Below, piece after piece: positions 9,201-18,600 of a stretch of DNA of 64,000 nucleotides. The translations under genes and the position numbers were made by a program. Each line of letters begins with the position of its first letter. Position 1 is the stretch's first letter. The notes under the pieces were generated by a model that was not told the DNA's origin, made no database searches, and worked only from the letters and a program-made list of their open reading frames with translations. The stretch is from an uncultured Bryobacterales bacterium (GTDB taxonomy: Bacteria; Acidobacteriota; Terriglobia; Bryobacterales; UBA6623), in NCBI GenBank assembly GCA_951813605.1, contig OX638379.1, forward strand, positions 3,466,062 through 3,530,061, written 5' to 3'.

Positions 9201-9369
9201 GGCTCAGGCCGTCCGCGCGAGTGAGGACCTGAACTTGGTTGGGAGTGACGTCCGGAACCGCATCAATCGGGAGCACGTACATCGAATTCACTCCCGCCGC
9301 GACGAGCAGCGCCGTCGCCACGAGCACTAGAAACTTGTAGCGGAGTGAGAATTCGACGACTCGATGCAA
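6286..9369 (-). CDS. czcA: CzcA-type heavy-metal RND efflux pump
   Basis: 1027-aa inner-membrane proton/metal antiporter that moves divalent cations from periplasm or cytoplasm to an outer-membrane channel. The frame is intact with the usual two-fold repeat of six helices and a large periplasmic loop. The helix-4 signature reads DFGLIVDGSVVMIEN (D395, D401, E408), the acidic triad typical of the divalent-cation (Co/Zn/Cd/Ni) branch; CusA-type silver/copper pumps have a different pattern here. Length matches the family (about 1040). It begins 10 nt after czcB in the same direction, so the two form an operon. The outer-membrane factor (CzcC/TolC) is not in this window. Which metal is exported cannot be told from sequence alone. 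Confidence 0.92.
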   Translation of the reverse strand: MHRVVEFSLRYKFLVLVATALLVAAGVNSMYVLPIDAVPDVTPNQVQVLTRADGLSPLEVEQFITFPVETSLSGLPGIENIRSVSRFGISAVYVYFDESIDIYFARQLVHERMEIAHESIPEGYSKPALGPVSTGLGEILQFEVRSKSHSLMELRSILDWDIAFQLRSVPGVVEVNAYGGEAKAYQVELDAVKLASLNVALGQVFEAIESNNANAGGAYIERNQEQYVIRGEGLVETVDDVANIVVGATLDGTPIFIKDLGRVSHQALVRQGAVTRDGRGEAVTGVVLMLMGENSRVVVERTKERLGQVSRSLPPGVEVDIYYDRTDLVQRTIATVERNLVEGGLLVVAVLLLMLGNVRGGLIVATAIPLSMLFAFTGMVQAGLSGNLMSLGAIDFGLIVDGSVVMIENIVRKVSERKQGGLTRQQAILEAGREVAKPIVFAVGIIIIVYLPILTLEGVEGKMFRPMALTVIFALVGSLILSLTLMPVLATWIFRRGLDERETPLLRWAKRGYLPILNRAVERPITVAIVALLVFAMSLTLIPWLGAEFVPRLGEGTIAVQAWRLPSVSLSESIKSTTLIEKVLMEFPEVESVVSRTGQAEIPTDPMGVETSDIYVLLKPEEEWETGDSQAALVAAFDEALLAQVPGNIFSYSQPIELRVQELIAGVRSELAITLFGDELDTLKSVAEEIARVTRGVPGAEEVKVEQTAGLPFLRVRVLREQIARYGINASQVLEAVETLGGRTVGQVLEGQRRFPLQVRFQPSDRAEAERIRHLPIADPRGRLIPLGELAEISTVEGPAQISREKIQRRITVEANVRDRDLGSFVADVQRAIADSVTLPSGYYLDYGGTFENLRDASQRLAVIVPLALLLIFTLLYTAFRSVKIAAIIFLNIPLAATGGIAALYFRDLPFSISAGVGFIALFGVAVLNGVVLITYLDQLRKRGCSPREAALRGAEVRLRPVLMTALVASLGFVPMALSTTAGAEVQRPLASVVIGGLVTSTLLTLVVLPAVYGWVEGRAERKRTET

Positions 9370-9379
9370 ACTGCTTCCC

Positions 9380-10681
9380 CTAGTGACTGTGGCCGATCAA
9401 CTCTCGAAGCGTGGCGGTCTTCGCGTAGAAGCTGCCGCTCGTGATCACCGTGTCGCCGGTTGCGAGACCATGCCGAATCTCAATCCAACCGTCGGCCTCG
9501 ACACCCGTTTCCACCTCGCTCAGTTCGAACGTCGAAGCCGATCGCTGCTTGAAGACGACTGGGCGGCCATTGACGGACTGAATCGCGCTGGCAGGAATGG
9601 CAAGCGACTCGATGGAGCGCCCGGCGGGGACATCAATGGTGGCGAACATCCCAAGCTTCAGGCGAGCGCCAGGGTTCGCCACGACGCAACGGACTCGGGC
9701 CGCCCGCGTTTGCAATTCCAAGGTGTCGCTGATATGCGCGACGCGCCCCCGAAAGCTCACGTCCGGGTAGGCAGGCACCCGAACCGTCGCGTCACTGCCC
9801 AGGGTGATCGAGCCTAAGTCGTGTTCAAAAATATCGGCGAGCACCCATACGGTCGATAAGTCGGTCACGGTCAGCAGCTCGCTTGACCGGTTAACCGTCT
9901 CGCCCGGACTGACTGCAACAGACGTCACGATTCCCGCCGACGGCGCCCGCAAGGTACTGATCGATGCGGTGCGGTGAAATCCCGTGTTCTCCGTCTCGCT
10001 CAGTCGCTCCACGTCTGCTTCGGTCAATCCGAATCGATGCAGCTGCTCTTCGAACTGCGCGACGCGAGCCTGCTCTGCCTCGAGCTGCGCTTGGGCGTCT
10101 CGATGCCTAGCCGTGCGAATCTCGTGCTCCGTTTTCGCAATCGCTCCCACCACCAGCATCTGCTCGCTTCGAGAGAGAATCGTTTCCTGGGCTTTGAGGC
10201 CTGCCTGCCTGCGCCGAAGGTCCGCGCTGGCCGAGTGAAATGCGCTTATGGCAAGGCCGAGGTCGATGTTGTCGTAGCTAACAAGCGGGTCGCCTTTCTG
10301 AATTTCGTCCCCGAGCTGCACAAAGACCGTTTGGACTACGCCGCGAGACAAGGAGCGGATACGTCCGACCTGAGTCTGATCGGACGAAACGACGCCCGTA
10401 GCGTGGATTGACGATTCGATCTCCCGGACAACAACCTCGCTAGTAGCGATTCCTCCAGCCTTCTGAGCCTCGATGGAGATGCTCACGATGCCTGTGCCTT
10501 CGGACCCGTGTTCATCGGGCGTCAAGCGATCGGACACTGCCGAGCTTAGAGCCTCCCGCACAGGCATCCGCCACGAATGGAGCATCGCCCCGCATGCAAT
10601 TCCGAAGGCCAACAAGAAAGCGCACTGGATCGATCCGCGACCGAACTGTCGAGAATCTGGGACCGAGGAAGACACAAACAT
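9380..10681 (-). CDS. czcB: RND periplasmic adaptor (CzcB-like membrane fusion protein)
   Basis: 433-aa adaptor bridging CzcA to an outer-membrane channel. An N-terminal hydrophobic segment (CAFLLAFGIACGAML, about residues 21-35) anchors or exports it. There follow the barrel-sandwich first half (IRSLSRGVVQTVFVQLGDEI, then KGDPLVSYDN), a long alpha-helical hairpin (about 140-205, rich in A/Q/E/R), the second lipoyl half (TLRAPSAGIVTSVAVSPGETV) and a beta-barrel with VWVLADIFEHDL, the standard HlyD/CzcB strand. The gene ends 10 nt before czcA. I see no histidine-rich or MXXM metal-binding extension. The start is the first ATG; a later ATG at residue 33 would cut the signal. Confidence 0.88.
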   Translation of the reverse strand: MFVSSSVPDSRQFGRGSIQCAFLLAFGIACGAMLHSWRMPVREALSSAVSDRLTPDEHGSEGTGIVSISIEAQKAGGIATSEVVVREIESSIHATGVVSSDQTQVGRIRSLSRGVVQTVFVQLGDEIQKGDPLVSYDNIDLGLAISAFHSASADLRRRQAGLKAQETILSRSEQMLVVGAIAKTEHEIRTARHRDAQAQLEAEQARVAQFEEQLHRFGLTEADVERLSETENTGFHRTASISTLRAPSAGIVTSVAVSPGETVNRSSELLTVTDLSTVWVLADIFEHDLGSITLGSDATVRVPAYPDVSFRGRVAHISDTLELQTRAARVRCVVANPGARLKLGMFATIDVPAGRSIESLAIPASAIQSVNGRPVVFKQRSASTFELSEVETGVEADGWIEIRHGLATGDTVITSGSFYAKTATLRELIGHSH

Positions 10682-11371
10682 TAGCCTATCGGTGCCACCG
10701 AGCGAAAAAGGCCGACTAGTTTGCTTAGGATAGCTGCATCGGCCGCTCCGAGGAAGTTCCTCGCCTTATGGAATCAGAAATGACCCCTTTCTTTGGGACT
10801 CGGAAACGGGTCCCATTGAGTGAACTGGGGAGGGTGTGGCAGGGGGAGGGGCCAGGCCCCCCTTGAAGACGCGCAGGCTCTTGGAGGGGAGGAGGGGCCT
10901 CCGTTGGCCGCCTTCCCTCCCCTGCCGCGCTCCCGCCGCCATGACTTCTCCAGCCTCCTCTGCCATCTTGATGCCGCCCTCTCAAGCGCTGCGGCACCTG
11001 CTGCCCCCTCCACTGTCCACCACTCCGCGGCCACTTCATGCAGGCGCGCACTCCCCAGCGCGACCGACTCGACGCATTCGGCCCTCGGCCAGTCGGCGAG
11101 TTTCTCCAGAGAGGGCATGGTCACCGAGAACCCTAGTTCGTATGGCTCCCGCCGGAGTCGGGCCGACGCTGCAACCCGCCGGATTCTCATGTCGTGGAGA
11201 GTTTCCGCGACGACCTCGCCATCGCATGATCGCCTGCCCAGGCCCGGCTCGTACCCGGCGGCATTCGCGCCGATGAGAAAGAAGAGCTTGCCTGCCGGGG
11301 ACCCTCGGCTAGCCGGCAACGCCCCTTGTTTCGCCGTGAATGATCCGCGCAAGTCTTCATGGGAGAGCAAC
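10682..11371. other. intergenic; one unassigned open frame on the minus strand
   Basis: About 690 bases between two divergent genes. A minus-strand frame (10774-11370, 198 codons) is open but ends in a purine/pyrimidine-skewed, proline-rich tail, and I recognise no domain. It may be a decayed gene in its N-terminal two thirds. The stretch 10800-10935 is strongly G-rich/C-rich in blocks, a low-complexity patch. Confidence 0.3.
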
Positions 11372-11377
11372 TATACT
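11372..11377 (+). promoter_or_regulatory. TATACT, possible -10 box giving a near-leaderless mRNA
   Basis: TATACT (5 of 6 consensus) ends 10 nt before the ATG at 11388, and no Shine-Dalgarno lies at the normal distance. If used, transcription would start within a few bases of the start codon. No convincing -35 was found. Confidence 0.3.
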
Positions 11378-11387
11378 GGCAATCGTC

Positions 11388-13907
11388 ATGACTCGACCCC
11401 TTCTGCTGCTCTGGCTTTTCGTCTGCGCCCCCGCGATTGGCCAGCTCAGCTTAATCGAATCCGCCGGAACCGAGCTGCGCTCGGACGATCTCCCGGATAT
11501 CGCGGCAGCAACGGACGGGACCCTGTGGCTGGTTTGGATGTCACATTCCGGTCAGCGAGATGAAATCAGCCTTCGCCAATACCGGGAAGGAAGATGGAGC
11601 AACGTGCTTCTGGTTCCCGGCGGAATCGGAGATGTGTGGTTGCCGCAAGTTGCCGTGGACAACGAGAATCGGCCCTGGGTGGTCTGGTCCGCCCGGCGCA
11701 ACGACAACTGGGACATCTATGCCCGAAGCTACGACCCAGCAGCCGAATCCTGGGGCAACCTGATGCGTCTCACGGACCACCACATGCCCGACATTTATCC
11801 CAACCTTGCCTCTCGCAGCGGCCGGCTCGCCGTGGTCTGGCAAGGCTTCCGCGGCCGCGAATCCGATATCTTCCTGCGGACCTTCACCGATGGGGAGTGG
11901 TCCGAGGAAGCCCCGGTCAGCGGACGCCCGGGAAATGACTGGAACCCGGCCGTGGCGCTCGATTCGGACGGGGTGGCTTGGGTGGCCTACGACAGCTACC
12001 GCAATGGCAACTATGACATCTACCTGGTCGCAATGCGGGACGGCGAGTCGGTCACCGAGGAGATGGCGGTCGCCAAGACCCCCCTGTTCGAGGCCCGCGC
12101 CTCGGTTGCCGTCGACCCCGACGACCGCGTCTGGGTCGCCTGGGAAAGCGGCGGCGCCAACTGGGGCAAGGACAACGGTTACAACTATCGCTACAGCCTG
12201 CCCGGTTCCAAGACCGACCTTCCGTGCGGCACCTGCTTCGGCCCTGGCGTCATGCTCGGGGCCGAGCGCGCGGTACACGTGCGCGCGTTCGCGGCCGGCC
12301 GGTTGCAAGCGCCCGCTCAGCCGCTGCAATCCGCGTTCCAGGCCGAAGCAGGCCGCTACACCTACCAACCTCAAATCTTCCTCGACGCCAACGGCAATCC
12401 CTGGGTGGCCGCCAAGTGTCTTCTCGGAACGGGCCCGACGCGGCGAAGGGGATGGGAGTATCGCCTCACGCGCTATGACGGCGAGTCTTGGACCACGGCC
12501 CAGGCAATTCCGCACAGCAAGGGCCGCTCGAGCACATGGATCAACGCGGCCGTCGCGAGTGATGGAAGTCTATGGCTTGCCTGGCCCACCGACAACCGTC
12601 GCGATAGCGCACTCACTCGTCCGATTCGGTTTGAGATTTACGTCGGCAGGGCCGACAGCCCGCCGCGACCCAGCCGCGTCTCGCTCACCGCCCCGGAGAT
12701 TCCTTCTGTCGAGGCAGCGCCGGGCCACGCTAACGAGCCCGAGGATCTGGCGGCAATTCGTGGCTACCGTGCTGAGATTCACGGCCGCGAGGCGCGAATC
12801 GTCCGTGGCGACCTGCACCGGCACACCGAGCTGAGCTGGGATGCCGGGGGCACCATTGACGGCTCGCTGCCGGACTTCTACCGCTACATGATCGACGCGG
12901 CCGGCATGGACTTCGGGGCCTCGACGGACCACCAGGGAGGCGCCCACGACTACTGGTGGTGGTACTCGCAGAAGATGACCGACATGCACCACTTGCCCGG
13001 CAACTACGTGAGCCTGTTCGGTTTCGAACGCAGCATCAACTACCCCATGGGGCACCACAATGTGTTCTACGCCGATCGATCCGGCGAAGTGGTGCCGTTT
13101 TTTCTCAAGCGCTGGGTACCGGGCTATCTGCTCGACGACCAGGCTGTCCGAGGGGATCAGCCAGGCGTTGTTCCGCCTCAGGAGCGCGACGAGGACGGCA
13201 ACGTTGTCGACCCTCGGGTAACGGCGAACGACACGCTCCTGCTGTTCGAGCAAGTTCTGCGCATGGGTGGCGTGGCGATCGCCCACACCTCGGGGACTAA
13301 CATGGGCACCGACTGGCGATTTCACGACCCCGAGGCGGCGCCAGTCGTCGAGATCTTTCAGGGCGACCGCACCAGCTACGAGCAAGAGGGCGCGCCGCTG
13401 TCGGCGAAGAGCGCCGCATCACGGGACGCCCCCGGCGGCTACCGTCCGGCCGGTTTCGTTAACAACGCGCTGGCCAAGGGCTATACACTCGGGACGATTG
13501 CAAGCTCCGATCACTATTCCACGCACTACTCGTACGCGATGGTCTACACGAGCGCCTTCACCCGCGAGGGCATTCTCGACGCCATCCGCCGCCGTCACAC
13601 CTACGGCGCTACCGACAACATCATCTTGGACGTGCGCATGGGCGATCACTTCATGGGCGACCGGTTTCGGGCCTCGGAGGCGCTTCCCATCCGAGTTCGG
13701 GTGCGCGGCACGAACGACATCGAAAGGGTCCGCATCATCCGCGACGGCCGCGTCCTTCACACGCACCGCCCGGACGCACAGGAGACGGATTTCCAATTCA
13801 CCGACGCCGAGTCCGGCGGGGCCGGAAGCTCCCACTACTACTACGTCCGAGTGGAGCAGGCCGACGGCCAAGTAGCCTGGGGCAGCCCCATGTGGGTCGA
13901 CTACTGA
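11388..13907 (+). CDS. Secreted DUF3604 protein with N-terminal beta-propeller
   Basis: 839-aa exported protein. The start at 11388 gives the signal peptide MTRPLLLLWLFVCAPAIGQ; an upstream in-frame ATG at 11340 would bury it. Residues about 25-440 hold repeated propeller blades of the type DGTLWLVWMS, NRPWVVWSARRNDNWDIYAR and DGVAWVAYDSYRNGNYDIYL, resembling sialidase-like six-bladed propellers. From about residue 470 comes the DUF3604 domain: GDLHRHTELSWD, then ASTDHQGG, and later IAHTSGTNMGTDW and ASSDHYSTHYSYA. These His/Asp motifs resemble PHP-type phosphoesterase metal sites, so a metal-dependent hydrolase is likely but the substrate is unknown. A paralog lies at 40597-43545. DUF3604 genes often sit with sulfatases, as they do here. 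Confidence 0.85.
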   Translation: MTRPLLLLWLFVCAPAIGQLSLIESAGTELRSDDLPDIAAATDGTLWLVWMSHSGQRDEISLRQYREGRWSNVLLVPGGIGDVWLPQVAVDNENRPWVVWSARRNDNWDIYARSYDPAAESWGNLMRLTDHHMPDIYPNLASRSGRLAVVWQGFRGRESDIFLRTFTDGEWSEEAPVSGRPGNDWNPAVALDSDGVAWVAYDSYRNGNYDIYLVAMRDGESVTEEMAVAKTPLFEARASVAVDPDDRVWVAWESGGANWGKDNGYNYRYSLPGSKTDLPCGTCFGPGVMLGAERAVHVRAFAAGRLQAPAQPLQSAFQAEAGRYTYQPQIFLDANGNPWVAAKCLLGTGPTRRRGWEYRLTRYDGESWTTAQAIPHSKGRSSTWINAAVASDGSLWLAWPTDNRRDSALTRPIRFEIYVGRADSPPRPSRVSLTAPEIPSVEAAPGHANEPEDLAAIRGYRAEIHGREARIVRGDLHRHTELSWDAGGTIDGSLPDFYRYMIDAAGMDFGASTDHQGGAHDYWWWYSQKMTDMHHLPGNYVSLFGFERSINYPMGHHNVFYADRSGEVVPFFLKRWVPGYLLDDQAVRGDQPGVVPPQERDEDGNVVDPRVTANDTLLLFEQVLRMGGVAIAHTSGTNMGTDWRFHDPEAAPVVEIFQGDRTSYEQEGAPLSAKSAASRDAPGGYRPAGFVNNALAKGYTLGTIASSDHYSTHYSYAMVYTSAFTREGILDAIRRRHTYGATDNIILDVRMGDHFMGDRFRASEALPIRVRVRGTNDIERVRIIRDGRVLHTHRPDAQETDFQFTDAESGGAGSSHYYYVRVEQADGQVAWGSPMWVDY

Positions 13908-14137
13908 GCCGCTTGCTAAGCGCTGATTCGGCCTTGAACCCGATCTGGCGAGCCTGAGGGCGCTACAGGCAGGTTCCTTCTTCGTCCTCGCAGGCGTAGC
14001 AGGGGACATAGACTGGCAGGATGTGGAAAGAGCCGAAACCCTTCGGACTGATGGAAGAATTGGCGAGGTTGTGGATCACGGTTTCCAACGGCCCGACGGC
14101 GACCCGTTGTGGCGCCTCTACGGTGCCGCCGGCACGG

Positions 14138-14640
14138 AATCACCCGATCCGGTTAACGGTCAGGGCGACGCGTGTGCCAGGCCAAAGCAACGCAGTACGG
14201 AGCGAGACGGCTCTTGGCAGCAGTTCAAGTCGCCGGTGCAGCAGGGCCACCGTTCGGCGGTCAAAGTCGTCCTGCTCTTCCCTGCGCTCTATGGTCCGTA
14301 AATAGCGCTCGAATGCCGCCCGTTTCCGCCGCTCGTCGAGAGGGAGCCACTGCGCAGCGATGTCGCGAAGGCCCGACCGCCCCCGCAGGCAGGTGTGCAG
14401 CCGACCGAGCATGTGGCCGGCCTGCGCCATCTGCGAGTGCGAGAGCGCGACACCGGAAGTCGTGTCGGGGAAGTACTAAGAGAGTGCAAAAGCCAGATCG
14501 CCCTCCGACCAGAGGAGTTCGCCGGCCTGGGAGGGGATGACCAGCGGTGCCGGCACGTCGGCGGCCCGTGCCACCTGGGACAGTTCCAGCACGACCGCGT
14601 CTGCCAGCCGACGCGCCGCCGCAGATCCGTTAGTTGACAT
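14138..14640 (-). pseudogene. Aminoglycoside/small-molecule phosphotransferase-like remnant
   Basis: A single minus-strand frame starting at the ATG at 14640 reads MSTNGSAAARRLADAVVLEL, reaches GDLAFALS, hits TAG at about 14475, and continues in the same frame as YFPDTTSGVALSHSQMAQAG, then HMLGRLHTCLRG and LDERRKRAAFERYLR. The AGHMLGRLH helix and the following spacing resemble the APH/homoserine-kinase-II fold just before the catalytic HGD loop. The catalytic loop itself is missing; the sequence diverges after LELLPRAVS. The nonsense codon and truncation mark it as dead. Between the DUF3604 stop and this remnant (13908-14137) a minus frame ends with YVPCYACEDEEGTCL and is not recognised. Confidence 0.45.
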
Positions 14641-14709
14641 CACGGGCCGGATAATCCATCCAGATGTATGACCGGGCCGGCATCGGACACAACCAGTTGC
14701 GAGTCCGCC

Positions 14710-14910
14710 TCAGTCGGTACCGTGGATTCCCCAATGGAGATCCTCTTTCATTACCGCTGCGGTCAGTTCGGGGGCGTCCGATTCACGGAAGCGCCGAACA
14801 GCCTCCATAATCACATCGTCGAGGTTCTTCGCGCGCCCTTGCGAAACGAAAGCGCGCGCACGTGCGGCCGATACCTCGGCCCCGATGCGGACTGTTTCCG
14901 CGCCGTCAAA
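14710..14910 (-). pseudogene. ParD/CopG-like antitoxin remnant
   Basis: The minus-strand frame contains VRIGAEVSAARARAFVSQGR, then AKNLDDVIMEAVRRF, then ESDAPELTAAVMKEDLHWG and IHGTD at its stop. This matches the ribbon-helix-helix antitoxin pattern (DEVVREALRRF..., VEWGLHG.D). No ATG, GTG or TTG sits at the correct point, so the start appears to have been lost, and no partner toxin is visible. The longer open frame upstream is not homologous and is ignored. Confidence 0.45.
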
Positions 14911-15253
14911 ATAGCACTGTGGCTGGCGACCCGGACTCCACCCGGCCCGGGGCGCTAGCGACCGGCGGCGAAACAAATCACTCGTTTGGGAGCGTAACGC
15001 AAACGTATGACCCCCCACGCCGCGAACCGTGTCTCGCTCCTCGCACAGTGCGCTCTTGTGTCCCGGTCCCACTTTCCGGCCGTCCTCGCAGCAGTGCTCG
15101 TCAAGTTCGGCTCCAAACGAAAGCCGCGTCTCGCTATCACGGCTCCGCTCGCATTCAGAGCCCGTTCTCACGGGAGCCCGCCTAGCTGGCTGGGAACGCC
15201 CGGCGCTGCTCGATTCATGTCGCCCTAGCTGGGATCTCCGGTAATGACGCCTT

Positions 15254-15357
15254 TCTCGCAACCTAGGTTACGTCGTTTAGATCCAGCAACTAGTGGTGAT
15301 TTGCCAGATGACCTGCAAGATCTCTAGTCATGGGTTCGATTCCTCTTTGCGACTCCA
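15254..15357 (+). other. tRNA/tmRNA-like 3' end, possible integration scar
   Basis: The segment TCATGGGTTCGATTCC at 15328-15343 looks like a T-arm, followed by TCTTTGCGACTCCA, resembling an acceptor strand with CCA. A partial acceptor complement (TCGCAA) is at 15256-15261, but the distance is about 100 nt, too long for a standard tRNA, and the T-stem has one mismatch. I could not fold a D or anticodon arm. It may be a decayed tRNA or tmRNA 3' end, a common attachment target, rather than a working gene. Confidence 0.25.
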
Positions 15358-15565
15358 ACCCGTGTCCTCTCGAATGGAATCTACGCTGCCCTATCGCAAT
15401 AGCTTGAGCACGCAACTCCGAAATGGGGCGTGAATTCACCACGGCCAAGGCATCCTGTCATCGGCATGGCCGGTCAGGCAAACTTTGCCTGCGGCGCCAG
15501 TCAGCGTCAGCTATTTCATCATTTCCGCTCTGGATGCCTAAATCGGGAATTCCGGCTGATTCAGC

Positions 15566-15594
15566 TTGACGTGTGCCCGACGGCACCATAAGAT
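15566..15594 (+). promoter_or_regulatory. sigma-70-like promoter for TonB receptor 1
   Basis: TTGACG at 15566-15571 and TAAGAT at 15589-15594, spaced by exactly 17 nt. This predicts a start near 15601 and a leader of about 50 nt with an AGGAG at 15639-15643. Confidence 0.55.
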
Positions 15595-15651
15595 CTAGGC
15601 CTGCGGTTGTTCAGTGGGGCACACCGCAACTCGTTGGTAGGAGAATTCGTG

Positions 15652-18600
15652 ATGCGCGTGATCGATACATGTCTTATGCGGCGCCGATACGTTCAGATTC
15701 CGTTCTGGATATTGTGCCTGACACTACTGGCCTTTGCTCCAACCGTTGAGGCTCAAGTATCCACCGGTTCAATCACCGGGATCATCACCGATCCTTCTCA
15801 AGGCCGATTGCCGGGCGTGGCTGTGGAAGCGGAGAGCTTGGAAACGGGTGTCTCCCTCGCGTCAGAGTCCAACGAAGCCGGTGAGTACACGCTCCCGCTG
15901 TTGCAGCCGGGCCCCTACCGGCTCACGGCGCAAACAGTGGGATTTCGGACGTACTCGCGTGAAGGGATCCTGATCGAGTCGGGTCGTGTCACGCGGCTAG
16001 ACATCTCCCTGCAGATCGGAGAGATCACCGAAACGGTCGAAGTCGTGGCCTCGGTCCCCCTGCTCGAATCGGAAACGTCTACGGTGGGGCAGTTCATCGA
16101 GAACAAGACTGTCACGGACATGCCGCTGAACGGCAGGCGTGTCGGCGAGTTGCTCGGCGTCATGGGCAATACCGTCTTTATTCGAGGGAACGTGATCCGG
16201 CCGCGAGTCGCCGTTGCGGGGAGCCGGGGCGACCAGCAGCAGTGGATGATCGATGGGGTCAATTCATCGAACGTGGCTCTAGAAATTCCCCAAGCCCTGT
16301 TTAACCCGCCGGTCGAGGCCACCCAGGAGATCCGCATCCAACAAAACAACTACTCCTCAGAGTACGGGAACAGCTCGGGCGGCGTGGTAACCATTACCAC
16401 CAAATCGGGCACCAACCAGTTGCATGGATCCCTGTATGAATTCCTCCGCAATGACAAAGTCGATGCCCGAAACTTCTTCGCCCGCACCAAGGCGCCCTTG
16501 CGCTGGAATATCTTCGGCCCTGCCGTCGGAGGTCCCATCATCCGGAACCGGACCTTTTTCTTCGTCCACAACGAGTGGACCAAGCAAAGAATCGGTGTCG
16601 TGCGCCGGTTCACGGTTCCCACGGCGCTGGAGAGGGCAGGAGATTTCTCACAGACAACGGACAGGCGTGGCACGCTGACCCGGATTTTCGATTTCAAGAG
16701 CCAGCGGCCGGACCCCGAAAATCCCAGCCTCACCGTCCGGGATCAATTTGCTAACAATGCCGTCCCGGCCAGCGCGATCGATCCAGTCGGGGCGAATATG
16801 ACGCCCTACTATCCCATGCCGAACATCGCGCCTACGAATCTGGCAGGCGCGAACAATTTCGTCGGGAACCAGACCAACGCCCTCAACCTGTCCACCTTCA
16901 CCACCAAAATCGATCACATCTTCGACAGCAACAATCGAATCACCTACCGATATATCCTGCACGATTTCCCAACTAACAACACGCCGCTATTCGACGAACC
17001 TGCCGCCGATCCGTTCGGGGTGGAAACCGATCGACGCGCCTTCAGCAATCTGTGGAACTATATCCACAATTTCTCCGGGACGACGATCAACGATTTTCGA
17101 TTCAACTGGCAGCCTCGTCGTTTCAAGCTGTTGACTCTGGGCAGGGACGGCATGTGGCCGCAGCAACTCGGCCTGCAGGGCGTCAAAGGCTCTCCCTTCC
17201 CCAGAATCGGCGCCGCAGGTTTTATCGCTATGGGCCGAGCCAATCAACAGCGTGTGCAGACTCCGATTCACGACATGCATATGGTGAATAACGTCTCGAA
17301 GTTTACGGGCAACCACTCGTTCAAGTTTGGAGGAGAGCTTCGCTTTTCTCGTAACCAGGATGACCTGCGGCGCTGGGTCTCGGGCAATTTGAGCTTCAAC
17401 CGCCAGCCGACCGGTCTTCCGCGCACGGGAAATACAGGCAACTCGATCGCCAGCATGCTGGTCGGTTTCCCGAACCGCGGCCGGGTCTTTGTCGCCGACA
17501 TCCTCGACCGGCGTGCCAAGTATTTCGCTTTGTTCGCCCACGATGACTGGAAAGTCAGGTCGAACTTCACGCTCAACCTGGGATTGCGCTGGGAGACACA
17601 CACACCTCGTTTCGACCAAAACGACCGGCAGAACGGGTTTGATCTCGATGCCATCAATCCAGTCTCGGGGACCCCGGGGGTCATTACTTTCGCCGGTCGG
17701 GACGGGCAGGGACGCAATGTCTACGATGGCGATTACAACAATTTCGGGCCTCGAGTTGGCTTCGCTTGGAAGCCCACCGCCGACGGGCGACTGGTCGTGC
17801 GCTCCGGATACGGGATCTTCTTCGGGGTCCCGCTGCCGGGTTCCAACAACATGGCCGCCGGATTCTCCGAGGAAGGCGATTTTTCGACCCCTGACAGCGG
17901 CATTACCCCGCCTTTCTTGCTCCGAGATGGCTTTCCCGACACAACTCGTCAGGAGCTTGGTCCAGGCTTCGGCGCTGTACCCGTAGGTGCGCGAGCGCGG
18001 TTCTCACCGCAATTCATCGACCGCGACCGCCGTTTGGGATATTCCCAGATGTGGAACTTCAGCATTCAACGTGATATGGGATGGAACACGGTGCTGGAAC
18101 TCAGTTACACGGGCAACGTGGGGCACAAGCTGCCCGCCCTCAACTTCAGCATCAACCAAGTGCGTCCGGAATTGATGGGGCCCGGCAGGGCGCAGTCAAG
18201 GAGGCCGTTCCCCCAGTTCAACTCTGTGCAAACCGTCGCGCGCATGTGGGGCAATTCCAGCTATCACGGCATGAACCTGAAGGTCGAGAAGCGATTCTCG
18301 AACGGCCTGAACTTCTTGGGCAACTACACTCATTCGAAATTCATTGACGATGTACCGGCTATCTTTGAGGCCGGCCAGGTGCGGATTGGGTCGCAGAACC
18401 TTTACGATCGCGCGGCCGAGAAGGGACTGTCCGGAAACGACGTGCGGCACCGGTTCGTGTGGAGCTCGGTCTACGAAATCCCAGTTGGCACGGGCCGCGC
18501 CGTTCTCAATCGCGGCGCCGCGGCCAAGGTGCTAGGCGGATGGAACCTGGGATGGATTGTGACGTTGCAGCAGGGTAGCCCGATGGCTCTGGTGACCCAA

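Noticed and set aside
10774..11370. 198-codon minus-strand frame upstream of the first DUF3604 gene
   Set aside because: No recognised domain and a skewed low-complexity tail; noted in the intergenic entry only.
11541..12515. 324-codon antisense frame over the DUF3604 gene
   Set aside because: Shadow frame; composition repeats the propeller blades in reverse.
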